From Gaiellasilicea sp963705515 (GTDB taxonomy: Bacteria; Actinomycetota; Thermoleophilia; Gaiellales; Gaiellaceae): a stretch of 64,000 nt of DNA. The notes under the pieces were generated by a model that was given only the letters and a program-made list of their open reading frames with translations, was not told the DNA's origin and made no database searches. Position 1 is the stretch's first letter; each line of letters opens with the position of its first letter. The translations under genes and the position numbers were made by a program. Shown here piece after piece: positions 10,678-18,044 of this stretch. The DNA lies in contig CAVPJV010000007.1 in the NCBI GenBank assembly GCA_963705515.1, forward strand, positions 62,001-126,000. Reading direction: 5' to 3'.

Positions 10678-11415
10678 GTGTCGACCTCCCTACTCACGGC
10701 AGCGCGTCTCGAGGTGGCGCGCCAACTCTCGAACCTACACGGCAAGTGGGAAGCGACCGATGACGCGGTCATCGGACCAGGAACTCTCGCGGTGGTTGTG
10801 GCCTGGCTGCACGGAGGGGCGGGACACGTGGATCTCGGATTCGTCTGGAACCGAGAGAACTCCGAAGCGCCGATCACATGGGATTGCGCGGCAGGCTGGG
10901 GAGACTCGGACGCGGAGCGAGCCGCGAACGGTGTCGGACTCTGGATTCATTGCACGGCCCCGGTGTTACTCGAGGCGCTTGCTCAAGACGGAAGTTTCGC
11001 TGAACATCTTCCGCCTGGTGACGAGATAGGACTGCCGAATTGGCACATCGTTCACGGTCCGGTGCTCGGCTACGGAGCAGGCGAGCCCGCGAATGAACTT
11101 CAGAGGTGGGTGCTTGACCACCCGCTGCTCCCAATCGTCGGTGACGATGTCGTCCGGGAAGTCGATCGTCCTAATCTCAATGGGGTCAAGTTCCTGCTCG
11201 GGTCATCGTCAGCTGGCGACATCGCAGAAGTTCGCATCAACGGTGTTGCAAAGCGAGTCGGCGAGCGATTCACTCCGTCGACTCGACTGGCCGAGGTCCG
11301 ACCGAGCTGCATATGTGCGCGCGTTTGCTTTGCTGATTCACGAAGACTGACCGTCGTACGCCAGCTGCGGACTTTGCAGAACACAGATTCATGCTCCGAA
11401 GCCCGCCTGCGGTGA
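10678..11415 (+). CDS. Hypothetical protein (possibly DUF6348-like)
   Basis: A 245-residue protein. The central part (TLAVVVAWLHGGAGHVDLGF, TWDCAAGWGDSDAERA, GLWIHCTAPVLLEALA, WHIVHGPVLGYG, LQRWVLDHPLLPIV) resembles the DUF6348 family by memory of its layout, but I cannot confirm this. The start is GTG at 10678. The last 45 residues (after about residue 200) are Cys/Arg-rich and overlap an antisense integrase remnant, so the natural C-terminus may have been lost and replaced by fusion to junk. Codon use is less GC-biased than in the flanking genes, which suggests import. Confidence 0.5.
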   Translation: MSTSLLTAARLEVARQLSNLHGKWEATDDAVIGPGTLAVVVAWLHGGAGHVDLGFVWNRENSEAPITWDCAAGWGDSDAERAANGVGLWIHCTAPVLLEALAQDGSFAEHLPPGDEIGLPNWHIVHGPVLGYGAGEPANELQRWVLDHPLLPIVGDDVVREVDRPNLNGVKFLLGSSSAGDIAEVRINGVAKRVGERFTPSTRLAEVRPSCICARVCFADSRRLTVVRQLRTLQNTDSCSEARLR

Positions 11416-11515
11416 GCTTCGAGACGGCCTTCTCGCGGCCGTCTCCGGTCAGGTCGGCGTAGACGGTGAGCGTCACCTTCGCGTTGGCGTGCCGGGCGAG
11501 CTGCTCATAGCGCCC
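11399..11515 (-). pseudogene. Tyrosine recombinase (integrase) C-terminal remnant
   Basis: On the minus strand this segment reads GRYEQLARHANAKVTLTVYA, then DLTGDGREKAVSKLTAGGL. That is the end of a phage/ICE-type tyrosine integrase: the (L)GHANxxxTLxVYAHL block with the catalytic Tyr, then the DGREKAxxKL tail. The upstream catalytic domain (Arg, His-x-x-Arg) is missing and the glycine of LGH is replaced, so only about 40 codons survive. It sits inside the segment bounded by the DUF59 3'-end repeats at 3271 and 13234. Confidence 0.6.
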
Positions 11516-11568
11516 CAGCATCACCAACGACGTTCGCTGACTCGGCGTAGCCGACGCCGGACGTCGGC

Positions 11569-13143
11569 TCAACCGCGCAAGGCGCCGGCTCGTTCGAGCT
11601 CCAGCTGCCGGAGCTCGATGCGCCGGATTTTTCCCGTAAGCGTCTTGGGCAGGTCGGCGACGAACTCGATCCGCCGCGGATAGGCGTAGGCGGACAGCCG
11701 CGCGCGGACGAACGCCTTGATCTCATCGGCGAGCTCTTCGGAGGGCTGGTTGTCGGCCGCAAGAACGATGAACGCCTTGACGACGTTGCCGCGCAACTCG
11801 TCGGGCGAGGCCACGGCCGCCGCCTCGCGCACGGCCGGGTGCTCGAGGCAGACGGACTCGACCTCGAAGGGGCCAACGCGGTAGCCGGCGGCGATGATCA
11901 CGTCGTCGGCGCGCCCCTCGTACCAGATATAGCCGTCCTCGTCCTCACGGGCGGCGTCCTTGGTGTGGAACCACTCGCCGCCGAACACCTCGTCGGTGTC
12001 CTCCGGCCGGTTCCAGTAGCCGAGCGGATAGTGCGGGTTCGTGCGTGCGCGCAGGCAGATCTCGCCGCGCTCGCCCTGGGCGACAGGCCGCTCGTCCTCG
12101 TCGAGGATCTGGACGTCCCAACCGGGCATCGGCCTGCCCATCGAGCCCTCGCGCACCTCCATGAACGGGTAATTCCCGACGAGCGGATACGACTCCGTCA
12201 GCCCGTAATAGTCGAGCACGGTCACGCCGTACTGCTCCCGGAACCAGCGAATCGCCTCCGGGTTCAGCGGCTCGCCGGCCGAGCAGACCCGCCGGAACTG
12301 CTGCGGATAGCGCGTCCCGGCATCCTCGACCGCCATCATCGCCCGCATCGCCGTCGGCGTCGTGAAGACGTTCGTCACCTCGTGGCGGCTGAGGAAGTCG
12401 AGCTGCCGGTGCGGATCGAAGCCGGCCTCGCGCCGATACACACACTGCACCGCGCCGAGCCGCCACGGGCCGAGGAGCGGCGCGATCCCCGCCGCCCACG
12501 CCCATTCGCCCATGCCGTGGAATCGCTCGCCGTCGGCGACCTCGTGGCTGTAGACGAACTCCTCGTGGCCGAGGATGTAGCGGTGGGCATGGACGATGCC
12601 CTTCGCGAGCCCGGTCGTTCCCGACGTGTAGTAGAGCTGCGCGGGATCCTCGGCCGAGGTGTCGCCGGCAACAGTCTCGGTCGAGGCCCCCGCGAGAGTG
12701 TCTGCCTCCAGGACGAGCACTGGCAAACCCGAGTCGGCAAAGCGCGGCGCGTTGTCCGCGTCCGTGACCACCAGTTTCGCGCCCGAGTCCGAGAGGCGAT
12801 GGCGAATCGAGTCGTCGCCGTAAAGCACCGACATCGAGAGCAGCATCGCGCCCAACTTCCAGACGCCGAAGAAGATCGCCGCCGTCTCCGGCGTCGGCGG
12901 CAACACGACCGCCACGCGATCGCCGCGCTCGACGCCGAACTCGCGGAGCACGTGCGCCGCCTGGTTAGCGAGGTCCTGGAGCTCGCCCCACGCCAGCTCC
13001 CGATGGGAGCCGTCGAAGCTCTCCCACACCATCGCGAGCTTGTCGCGAGGGTGCTTGTCGCAGACATCTGACGCGATGTTGTAGCGCGGAGGTACCTCCC
13101 ACCGATGCTCTCCGCAAACCTGCTCGTACGACATGGAGCTCAT
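11569..13143 (-). CDS. Acyl-CoA synthetase, AMP-forming (medium-chain type)
   Basis: A 524-residue ANL-superfamily enzyme that activates a carboxylic acid through an acyl-AMP to an acyl-CoA thioester. The P-loop-like A3 motif YYTSGTTGLAKGIVHAH is near residues 168-184, the A5 motif YYGLTESY near 305, the hinge motif YIWYEGRADDVIIAAGYRVG near 410-430 and the catalytic lysine in TLTGKIRR near 503-510. Sequence features match the ACSM/medium-chain branch rather than acetyl-CoA synthetase. The ATG at 13143 is used. Together with the DUF59 gene 100 bases upstream on the same strand it may be controlled by the palindromes at 13556-13651. Confidence 0.9.
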   Translation of the reverse strand: MSSMSYEQVCGEHRWEVPPRYNIASDVCDKHPRDKLAMVWESFDGSHRELAWGELQDLANQAAHVLREFGVERGDRVAVVLPPTPETAAIFFGVWKLGAMLLSMSVLYGDDSIRHRLSDSGAKLVVTDADNAPRFADSGLPVLVLEADTLAGASTETVAGDTSAEDPAQLYYTSGTTGLAKGIVHAHRYILGHEEFVYSHEVADGERFHGMGEWAWAAGIAPLLGPWRLGAVQCVYRREAGFDPHRQLDFLSRHEVTNVFTTPTAMRAMMAVEDAGTRYPQQFRRVCSAGEPLNPEAIRWFREQYGVTVLDYYGLTESYPLVGNYPFMEVREGSMGRPMPGWDVQILDEDERPVAQGERGEICLRARTNPHYPLGYWNRPEDTDEVFGGEWFHTKDAAREDEDGYIWYEGRADDVIIAAGYRVGPFEVESVCLEHPAVREAAAVASPDELRGNVVKAFIVLAADNQPSEELADEIKAFVRARLSAYAYPRRIEFVADLPKTLTGKIRRIELRQLELERAGALRG

Positions 13144-13233
13144 GAGCCCAGGGAGGATGCCACCGTTCGAGGTTATGGGGTGGGGCAGCGGTCAGCTCCC
13201 CGCCGTGGCAAGTCCCTTGTCCGGATGGCGGCG

Positions 13234-13288
13234 CGCAAACGGCTAGCCAAAGCCAAGAATGAACTTCGCGTCGTCGGACATCTTGTCC
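13234..13288 (-). repeat. Parental copy of the DUF59 3'-end direct repeat
   Basis: The 3' end of the intact DUF59 gene plus 9 bases beyond its stop. It pairs with 3271-3325 (two mismatches in 55). If these are recombination sites, the gene body lies outside the bounded segment and only its tail is duplicated, as expected for 3'-end integration. Confidence 0.65.
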
Positions 13289-13542
13289 GGCGTCCACGGC
13301 GGGTCGAACGTCAGCTCCACCTCGACCTCGTCGACACCCTCGACCGCCGCTGTGGCGTTGTGGATGTCCTCCTGGATCATCGGCCCGGCGGGGCAGCCCA
13401 TCGACGTGAGCGTGTGGATCACCTTCACCTTCGGGCCGTCGATCTCGACGTCGTAGAAGAGGCCGAGCTCGACGATGTCCATCCCGAGCTCGGGGTCCTC
13501 GACGGTGTGGAGTGCGTTGACGATCTCTGCGCGGTCGACCAC
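13243..13542 (-). CDS. Metal-sulfur cluster assembly factor, MIP18/DUF59 (SufT/PaaD-like)
   Basis: A 99-residue single-domain DUF59 protein. It has the family blocks VEDPELGMDIVELGLFYDV, the SMGCPAGPMI loop with the conserved Cys, and DEVEVELTFDPPWTPDKMS. Members help Fe-S cluster maturation or transfer. The start codon is GTG at 13542. Its last 55 bases are duplicated at 3271-3325 in direct orientation, and a weaker copy is at 2516. Two copies of a TAACAGACTGTTA-type palindrome lie just upstream of the start. Confidence 0.88.
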   Translation of the reverse strand: MVDRAEIVNALHTVEDPELGMDIVELGLFYDVEIDGPKVKVIHTLTSMGCPAGPMIQEDIHNATAAVEGVDEVEVELTFDPPWTPDKMSDDAKFILGFG

Positions 13543-13555
13543 GAGCCGAGTGTAG

Positions 13556-13578
13556 CCAAGTAACAGACTGTTACTTGG
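13556..13578. promoter_or_regulatory. Perfect 23-bp palindrome, candidate operator
   Basis: Two 11-bp arms (CCAAGTAACAG and its exact complement) around a single central A, located 14 bases upstream of the DUF59 start codon. Length and symmetry fit a TetR-type operator. No T-run follows on either strand, so it is not an intrinsic terminator. Confidence 0.5.
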
Positions 13579-13630
13579 GATCGGGTAGCGCGTCGCGGAT
13601 TGTGATCTCGACCGTGTGCTCCGAGCCGCC

Positions 13631-13651
13631 TTGTAACAGACTGTTGCTTGG
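13631..13651. promoter_or_regulatory. Second copy of the TAACAGACTGTTA palindrome
   Basis: Shares GTAACAGACTGTT and CTTGG with the perfect palindrome 75 bases away but has one arm changed (TTGC for TTAC). It lies just past the glpX stop codon. The stretch between the two copies can be read on the minus strand as GGSEHTVEITIRDALPDPK plus stop, which I cannot assign. Confidence 0.4.
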
Positions 13652-13656
13652 CGCGG

Positions 13657-14631
13657 TCAGCCGAGGAGGCGCACTTCCTCTTTCCGTTCGCGGGCGAAGA
13701 AGTGGATGCTCTCGGAGAAGCGGACCCAGTTGCAGCGCATGCACATCACGAGCGAGTGCGTGCGGGCGCTGTCGGTGAGGAAGCGGACGCCGCGGAGGAG
13801 GTCGCCGTTCGAGACGCCGGTCGCGACGACGATCACCTCGCCCGGCGCGAGGTCCTCGGAGGTAAAAACGCGGTTGACGTCCTCGATCCCGTGCTCCTTC
13901 GCGGCCTCGATCTCGGCACGCGTGGTCGGCCAGAGCTGGGCCTGGATCTCGCCGCCGAGGCAGCGGAGCGCCGCGGCGGAGAGCACGGCCTGCCGCGTCC
14001 CGCCGATCCCGACCGCGAGGTGGTCGTTCGTGCCGCGGATGGCGGCGGAGATGGACGCCGTCACGTCACCGTCCTGGATCAGCTTGATCCGCGCGCCGGC
14101 GCCGCGGATCTCCTCGATCAGATCGTGGTGACGAGGCCGGTCGAGGACGAGCGCAGTGATGTCGTTCGCATTGCGGCCGAACGCGTGCGCGACGGCGGCG
14201 ACGTTGTCGGCGACCGGTCTCGTCAGGTCGATCTGATCCCGCGCGCGCGGCCCGACCGCCATCCGGCGCATGTACATGTCGGGCAGCCGCAGGAGGCTGC
14301 CGGGCGGGCCGACGGCGAGCATCGACATCGCGCCCGTGCCGCCGCGGGCGACGACGCCGCGGCCCTCGAGCGCGTCGACGGCGAGGTCGAACGCCTCGCC
14401 ACCGGCGCCGACGGCGGAGCCCGTCGTCAGCACGTCGCCGTCCTCGGGGCCGATCACGATCGTGCCGGCGATCGGCACCTGGTCCAGCCCGGCACGCATT
14501 GCCACTTCGGCCGCTTCCTCGGCCGCATCCTGGTCGTCGCGACCGAGCCAGCGCGCGCCGGCCAGCGCCGCCCATTCGGTTGCCCGGGCGAAGAGAGCGC
14601 AGGGACACGGGTCGAGCGCGAGGTCGCTCAC
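13657..14631 (-). CDS. glpX: Class II fructose-1,6-bisphosphatase GlpX
   Basis: A 324-residue GlpX-family phosphatase that converts fructose-1,6-bisphosphate to fructose-6-phosphate in gluconeogenesis. Family features are the N-terminal helix RATEWAALAGARWLGRDDQD, VPIAGTIVIGPED, the metal/substrate region EAFDLAVDALEG and YMRRMAVGP, DLTRPVADNVAAVA, DGDVTASISAAI and GIGGTRQAVLSAAALRCLGG. The substrate loop reads VDALEG instead of the common VDPxEG. The GTG start at 14631 lies 7 bases after the stop of the 2-phosphoglycerate kinase gene, so it is the last gene of the four-gene operon that starts at 17615. Confidence 0.88.
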   Translation of the reverse strand: MSDLALDPCPCALFARATEWAALAGARWLGRDDQDAAEEAAEVAMRAGLDQVPIAGTIVIGPEDGDVLTTGSAVGAGGEAFDLAVDALEGRGVVARGGTGAMSMLAVGPPGSLLRLPDMYMRRMAVGPRARDQIDLTRPVADNVAAVAHAFGRNANDITALVLDRPRHHDLIEEIRGAGARIKLIQDGDVTASISAAIRGTNDHLAVGIGGTRQAVLSAAALRCLGGEIQAQLWPTTRAEIEAAKEHGIEDVNRVFTSEDLAPGEVIVVATGVSNGDLLRGVRFLTDSARTHSLVMCMRCNWVRFSESIHFFARERKEEVRLLG

Positions 14632-14638
14632 GACACGA

Positions 14639-15559
14639 TCATCGCGGAACGCCGTGCGCGGCGCGCTCCGCCTGTTCGAGCACGAGGTTCATGACGGCGC
14701 CGATCGCCTCGTTCTGCGACTCGTTCTCGATCACGGGCACGTCGTTCCTCGCGGCCCGCTCGAGCACGTACTCCTGGATCATCCGGATCTCCGGCATGCC
14801 GGCGATGTAGCGGTCGACGGGCCGGACGCCGTCGGAGGTGGCGTCGCGGATCCAGAAGTGCGTCTTGTGGATCTCCTCGTTGTGAATCGCGAGCACGCAC
14901 TGGACGACGAGCGCGCCCTTGAGCTCGGTCGTGATCATCCCGGGCACGAGGTGGACGCCTTCGAGCACCATCGACCAGCCCTCGTCGAGCGCCCGCTGGA
15001 GCGCGGCCTCGACGCCCGTGAGCACGTTGCGGGTCTGGTCGAGGAAGCCGAGCAGCGCGGCGTCGCCCGACTCCTCCTCCTCGGCCTTCGACAAGCCGAG
15101 CCCGGCCTCGAAGCTCGAGTAGTGGATCGACGGCATGAACTCCTTCGCGAAGAACGCGCGCATCGTCTGGCGGACGAAGTCGGTCGACGTGACGCGCGTG
15201 ATCCCGAGGCGGTAGGCGACCTCGGTGGCGACGGTCGACTTGCCGGTGCCCGTACCGCCGCCGACGAGCAGGATCACGGGCAGATCGAGCTCCTGAAGGT
15301 CGCGGAAGCGCCGGAGCTGCCGTATCGCGCGGGGGCCGCGCTCGGCGCCGAGGTAGTCGCTCGCGAGCTCGTGCAGGCGGTCGAGATCGACCGAGACCTC
15401 GCCGCGCTGGGCGAGATCGGACTCGGTCCGCCGCGCCAGCTCGTACGCCTCGTCCTCGCGCAGGCCGACCGCGGTCAGCGCCCGCGCCATCAGGCCCTTC
15501 GAGTACGGCGAATCGGCGCTGCCGAGGACGTTCCGCTCGCCCTTGCGCCGTTCGCTCAT
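14639..15559 (-). CDS. 2-phosphoglycerate kinase (ATP-cone plus P-loop kinase)
   Basis: A 306-residue protein matching the 2-phosphoglycerate kinase family first described in Methanothermus fervidus, which makes 2,3-bisphosphoglycerate from 2-phosphoglycerate and ATP. The N-terminal 75 residues form an ATP-cone-like domain (PYSKGLMARALTAVGLREDE, AYELARRTE). A Walker A motif GGGTGTGKST lies near residue 98, followed by TSTDFVRQTMRAFF and VLEGVHLVPG. The ATG at 15559 overlaps the stop of the cyclic 2,3-diphosphoglycerate synthetase gene (ATGA), so the two proteins are probably made together. They catalyse the two consecutive steps to cyclic 2,3-diphosphoglycerate. Confidence 0.85.
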   Translation of the reverse strand: MSERRKGERNVLGSADSPYSKGLMARALTAVGLREDEAYELARRTESDLAQRGEVSVDLDRLHELASDYLGAERGPRAIRQLRRFRDLQELDLPVILLVGGGTGTGKSTVATEVAYRLGITRVTSTDFVRQTMRAFFAKEFMPSIHYSSFEAGLGLSKAEEEESGDAALLGFLDQTRNVLTGVEAALQRALDEGWSMVLEGVHLVPGMITTELKGALVVQCVLAIHNEEIHKTHFWIRDATSDGVRPVDRYIAGMPEIRMIQEYVLERAARNDVPVIENESQNEAIGAVMNLVLEQAERAAHGVPR

Positions 15560-16803
15560 GCCGCTGCCTCCGAAGCCAGCCGCAGCAGCTCGGCGTCGAG
15601 ATCCTGGCCGTCCACCGTCCGCACGTCGCTGCCCGCGAGCACGACCTCCACCCCACGTTCGCTCGCCGTCTCGGCGACGACGTCGATCGCCGCCGCCTTC
15701 AACTCGACGAGGAAGACCTCCGCGTCCACGCCCTCCAGCTCGGAGCGCAGCCGCTCGCGGTCGGCGAGCGCGCCCGAGACGTGGACGACGTCGGCGCCGT
15801 ACTCCTCCGCCAGGTGCGCCGCGAAGACGGCATGAGCCGACTCGGGCGCCGCCGAGAAGAACGCGACCTTGCGGCCGACGACGTCCGCGGTCGGCCGAGG
15901 CCGCAGCGTCGTCGCGACGACCGCGGGCGCCAGCGCGAGCGCGCGGCCCTGCAGCTCCTCCCAGCCCGTCCCCGGCTCCGCCATGGTCAGGATCACGAGG
16001 TCGGAGACGAGATGCCTGTACTCGTTCAGGTAGCCGGTCGCCACGTCCGGGTCTGTTGCGCCGTTGACGACGAGGATCCGGCGCGACGTCTCGACCGGCG
16101 GGATCGCGGCACCGCTGCCGTCGAAGATGACGAGGTCGGGTGCCAGCTCCGCGGCGATGCGCGCGCCCTCGCTGACGTTCGAGACGGCGACCGAGCCGGC
16201 GAGGCCGCCGCCGCAGCGCCTGCAGCCGACGGTCGTCACGCCCGCGAGCGCCGCCGTCTCGAGGTAGTCGGACGCCGCGTGCCGGCCGCCGCGCGAGAGC
16301 TCGAGCAGCTGATCGACGTCGGGACGGACGTCGGCGACCTCCGGCTCCGGCGGCCCGCCGCGGCCCATCGCCACGACGACCACTTTGCGCTCGCGCGCGT
16401 ACAGGTGCGCCGCATGGGCAGTGATCGCCGTCTTGCCGACGCGCTTGCCGGTGCCCACGATCCCGATCGACGGGAGCGGGAACGGCTCGAGCTCGGGCGG
16501 ATCGAAGCGGAAGTCCGCGCCGACGTACGGCAGCCCGGCAGCGAGGACGCGGCTCGCGAGCCGGAAACGCTCCCTTGGCCCGAGGACGGGTTCGTCGGAG
16601 AGGTCGACGACGAGCTCCGGGCGGTGCTCGGCCAGAGCCGCGTCCAAGTCGGTCGCGACGCCGACGCCGTAGTCGGCGTCGTCGCGCAGCTTCTCGGTGC
16701 CGCCGACAACGTGCGCCGCGACGAAGTCGTACGGGAGCTCCTCGAGGGCAGCGCGCACGACCGGCGCGTAGTGCTCGCCGTCGATCAGAGCAATCGCCCT
16801 CAT
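15556..16803 (-). CDS. Cyclic 2,3-diphosphoglycerate synthetase
   Basis: A 415-residue homologue of the archaeal CpgS enzyme, which closes 2,3-bisphosphoglycerate into its cyclic pyrophosphate with ATP. It starts MRAIALIDGEHYAPVVRAAL, the family's N-terminus. The P-loop is GIVGTGKRVGKTAITAHA near residues 113-130, then VVVVAMGRGGPPEPEV near 140-155, CRRCGGGLAG near 195-205 and LVIFDGSGAAIPPV near 235. The metabolite is a thermoprotectant and phosphate/energy store in hyperthermophilic methanogens, and bacterial occurrences are less studied. Start ATG 16803 overlaps the metallophosphoesterase stop. Confidence 0.87.
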   Translation of the reverse strand: MRAIALIDGEHYAPVVRAALEELPYDFVAAHVVGGTEKLRDDADYGVGVATDLDAALAEHRPELVVDLSDEPVLGPRERFRLASRVLAAGLPYVGADFRFDPPELEPFPLPSIGIVGTGKRVGKTAITAHAAHLYARERKVVVVAMGRGGPPEPEVADVRPDVDQLLELSRGGRHAASDYLETAALAGVTTVGCRRCGGGLAGSVAVSNVSEGARIAAELAPDLVIFDGSGAAIPPVETSRRILVVNGATDPDVATGYLNEYRHLVSDLVILTMAEPGTGWEELQGRALALAPAVVATTLRPRPTADVVGRKVAFFSAAPESAHAVFAAHLAEEYGADVVHVSGALADRERLRSELEGVDAEVFLVELKAAAIDVVAETASERGVEVVLAGSDVRTVDGQDLDAELLRLASEAAA

Positions 16804-17615
16804 CACGAGCGGGTGGTGACCTCGTGCTCGATCCGCCCGGTGTACTTCTCGTACTCGAACGTCTCGAGCGAGAACTGGATGATCCGCTCCTGGCCGTGGA
16901 ACGGATGCTTGCGCCAGACCGAGACGTGGCTCCCGGAGACCTCGACCACGTTGTAACAAGGCCTCGTGTTGCCACGCAGGCGCAGCGAGGAGACGGTACC
17001 GGTGTTGACGACGAAGAGGTTCTCGAGCTTCCACGCGTACGGAACGTGCTTGTGGCCGGAGAGGACGAGCTGGACACCTGCGCGCTGGAGGCACTCGATC
17101 GTGTCCCCGGCGTCGTAGATCACGTTCCGCTCCCGGCCCGTGCCCGGCACCGGCAGGAGATGGTGGTGGCAGACGAAGACGCGCAGCCCGGGGTCGGCCT
17201 GCGCGAACTGCTCCTCGATCCAGCGATAGCGGCCGCGCCCGATCTGGCCGTGATCGAGGTCGGGCTCCGTCGAGTCGACGGCGACGACGGTCGCCGGGCC
17301 GACCCGCAGCACCGAGTTCCGGTCGCCGAAGAGCTCCTCGAAGTGCACGTAGCCGACGTTGCGGGAGTCGTGGTTGCCCGGGATCACGACCATCGACTCG
17401 CACTCGACCTTGTCCAGGTAGCGGCGCGCCTCCTCGTACTCGTGCTTGAAGCCGAACGTCGTCAGATCGCCCGAGCAGACGACGATATCCGGCTTCAGAT
17501 CGTTGATCTCGGCGATCGCCCGCTCGAGCAGGCCGGGCACGAAGTAGTGGCCACCGCAGTGGAGGTCGGACAGGTGCGCGATCGTGAACGTCGTCCCCTC
17601 GGGCGGCTCGGGCAT
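16803..17615 (-). CDS. Calcineurin-like metallophosphoesterase (class III phosphodiesterase type)
   Basis: A 270-residue enzyme with the complete metallophosphoesterase metal-site set: AHLSDLHCGG (D-x-H), VCSGDLTTFG (GD), IPGNHDSRN (GNHD), VCHHHLLP and LSGHKHVPYAW (GHxH). It resembles cAMP phosphodiesterase/CpdA-like proteins. It is the promoter-proximal gene of an overlapping operon with the two cyclic 2,3-diphosphoglycerate biosynthetic genes and glpX. A role in opening or hydrolysing a phosphoanhydride or phosphodiester in that pathway is an attractive inference. Start ATG 17615 (MPEPPEGTTFTIAHLSDLH) is preferred to an upstream frame at 17687, which lacks conserved sequence. Confidence 0.85.
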   Translation of the reverse strand: MPEPPEGTTFTIAHLSDLHCGGHYFVPGLLERAIAEINDLKPDIVVCSGDLTTFGFKHEYEEARRYLDKVECESMVVIPGNHDSRNVGYVHFEELFGDRNSVLRVGPATVVAVDSTEPDLDHGQIGRGRYRWIEEQFAQADPGLRVFVCHHHLLPVPGTGRERNVIYDAGDTIECLQRAGVQLVLSGHKHVPYAWKLENLFVVNTGTVSSLRLRGNTRPCYNVVEVSGSHVSVWRKHPFHGQERIIQFSLETFEYEKYTGRIEHEVTTRS

Positions 17616-17675
17616 GCGCGAAGCATAGGAGGTCGCAGCCGCACGCCGTCCGAGGGCGTCGCTACCTTGAGGTTC

Positions 17676-18044
17676 GTGCCCGCGCACCAGCCCGTGTTTC
17701 GCGCCTTCGCCGGTTCGGACCCGCCCAGATTCGTCAACGAGGTCGAGTTGGAGTGCGCGAAGATGCTCGACTACTACGGCGTCCCGTGGGAGTACGAGCC
17801 GACCACGTTCGTGCTCGAGCGCGACGCCGAGGGCCGCGTCACGAGCGCGTTCACGCCCGACTTCTACCTTCCGGAGCAGGATCTCTACGTCGAGGTGACG
17901 GTGATGCGGCAGTCGCTCGTGACGCGCAAGAACCGGAAGCTGCGGGAGCTGAAGCGGCAGTACCCGGAGGTCAAGGTCAAGCTCTTCTACCGGCGCGACA
18001 TCGAGCGCCTCGCCCAGCGATTACGGCTGAAACTCGCCTCCTAG
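17676..18044 (+). CDS. Small PD-(D/E)XK nuclease-like protein
   Basis: A 122-residue protein from GTG 17676. It has the restriction-endonuclease-like layout: an N-terminal helix (FVNEVELECAKMLDYYGVPW), a strand (EYEPTTFVL), then SAFTPDFYLPEQDLYVEVT, in which PDF and the later E-x-T take the positions of the PD...(D/E)xK catalytic strand pair. The lysine is replaced by Thr and activity is uncertain. A basic helix follows (RKNRKLRELKRQYPEVKVK). It diverges from the metallophosphoesterase and is followed directly by a phosphoribosyltransferase. Confidence 0.6.
   Translation: MPAHQPVFRAFAGSDPPRFVNEVELECAKMLDYYGVPWEYEPTTFVLERDAEGRVTSAFTPDFYLPEQDLYVEVTVMRQSLVTRKNRKLRELKRQYPEVKVKLFYRRDIERLAQRLRLKLAS

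Noticed and set aside
13556..13578. Intrinsic terminator
   Set aside because: The palindrome has no T-run on either side and only a one-base centre; an operator fits better.
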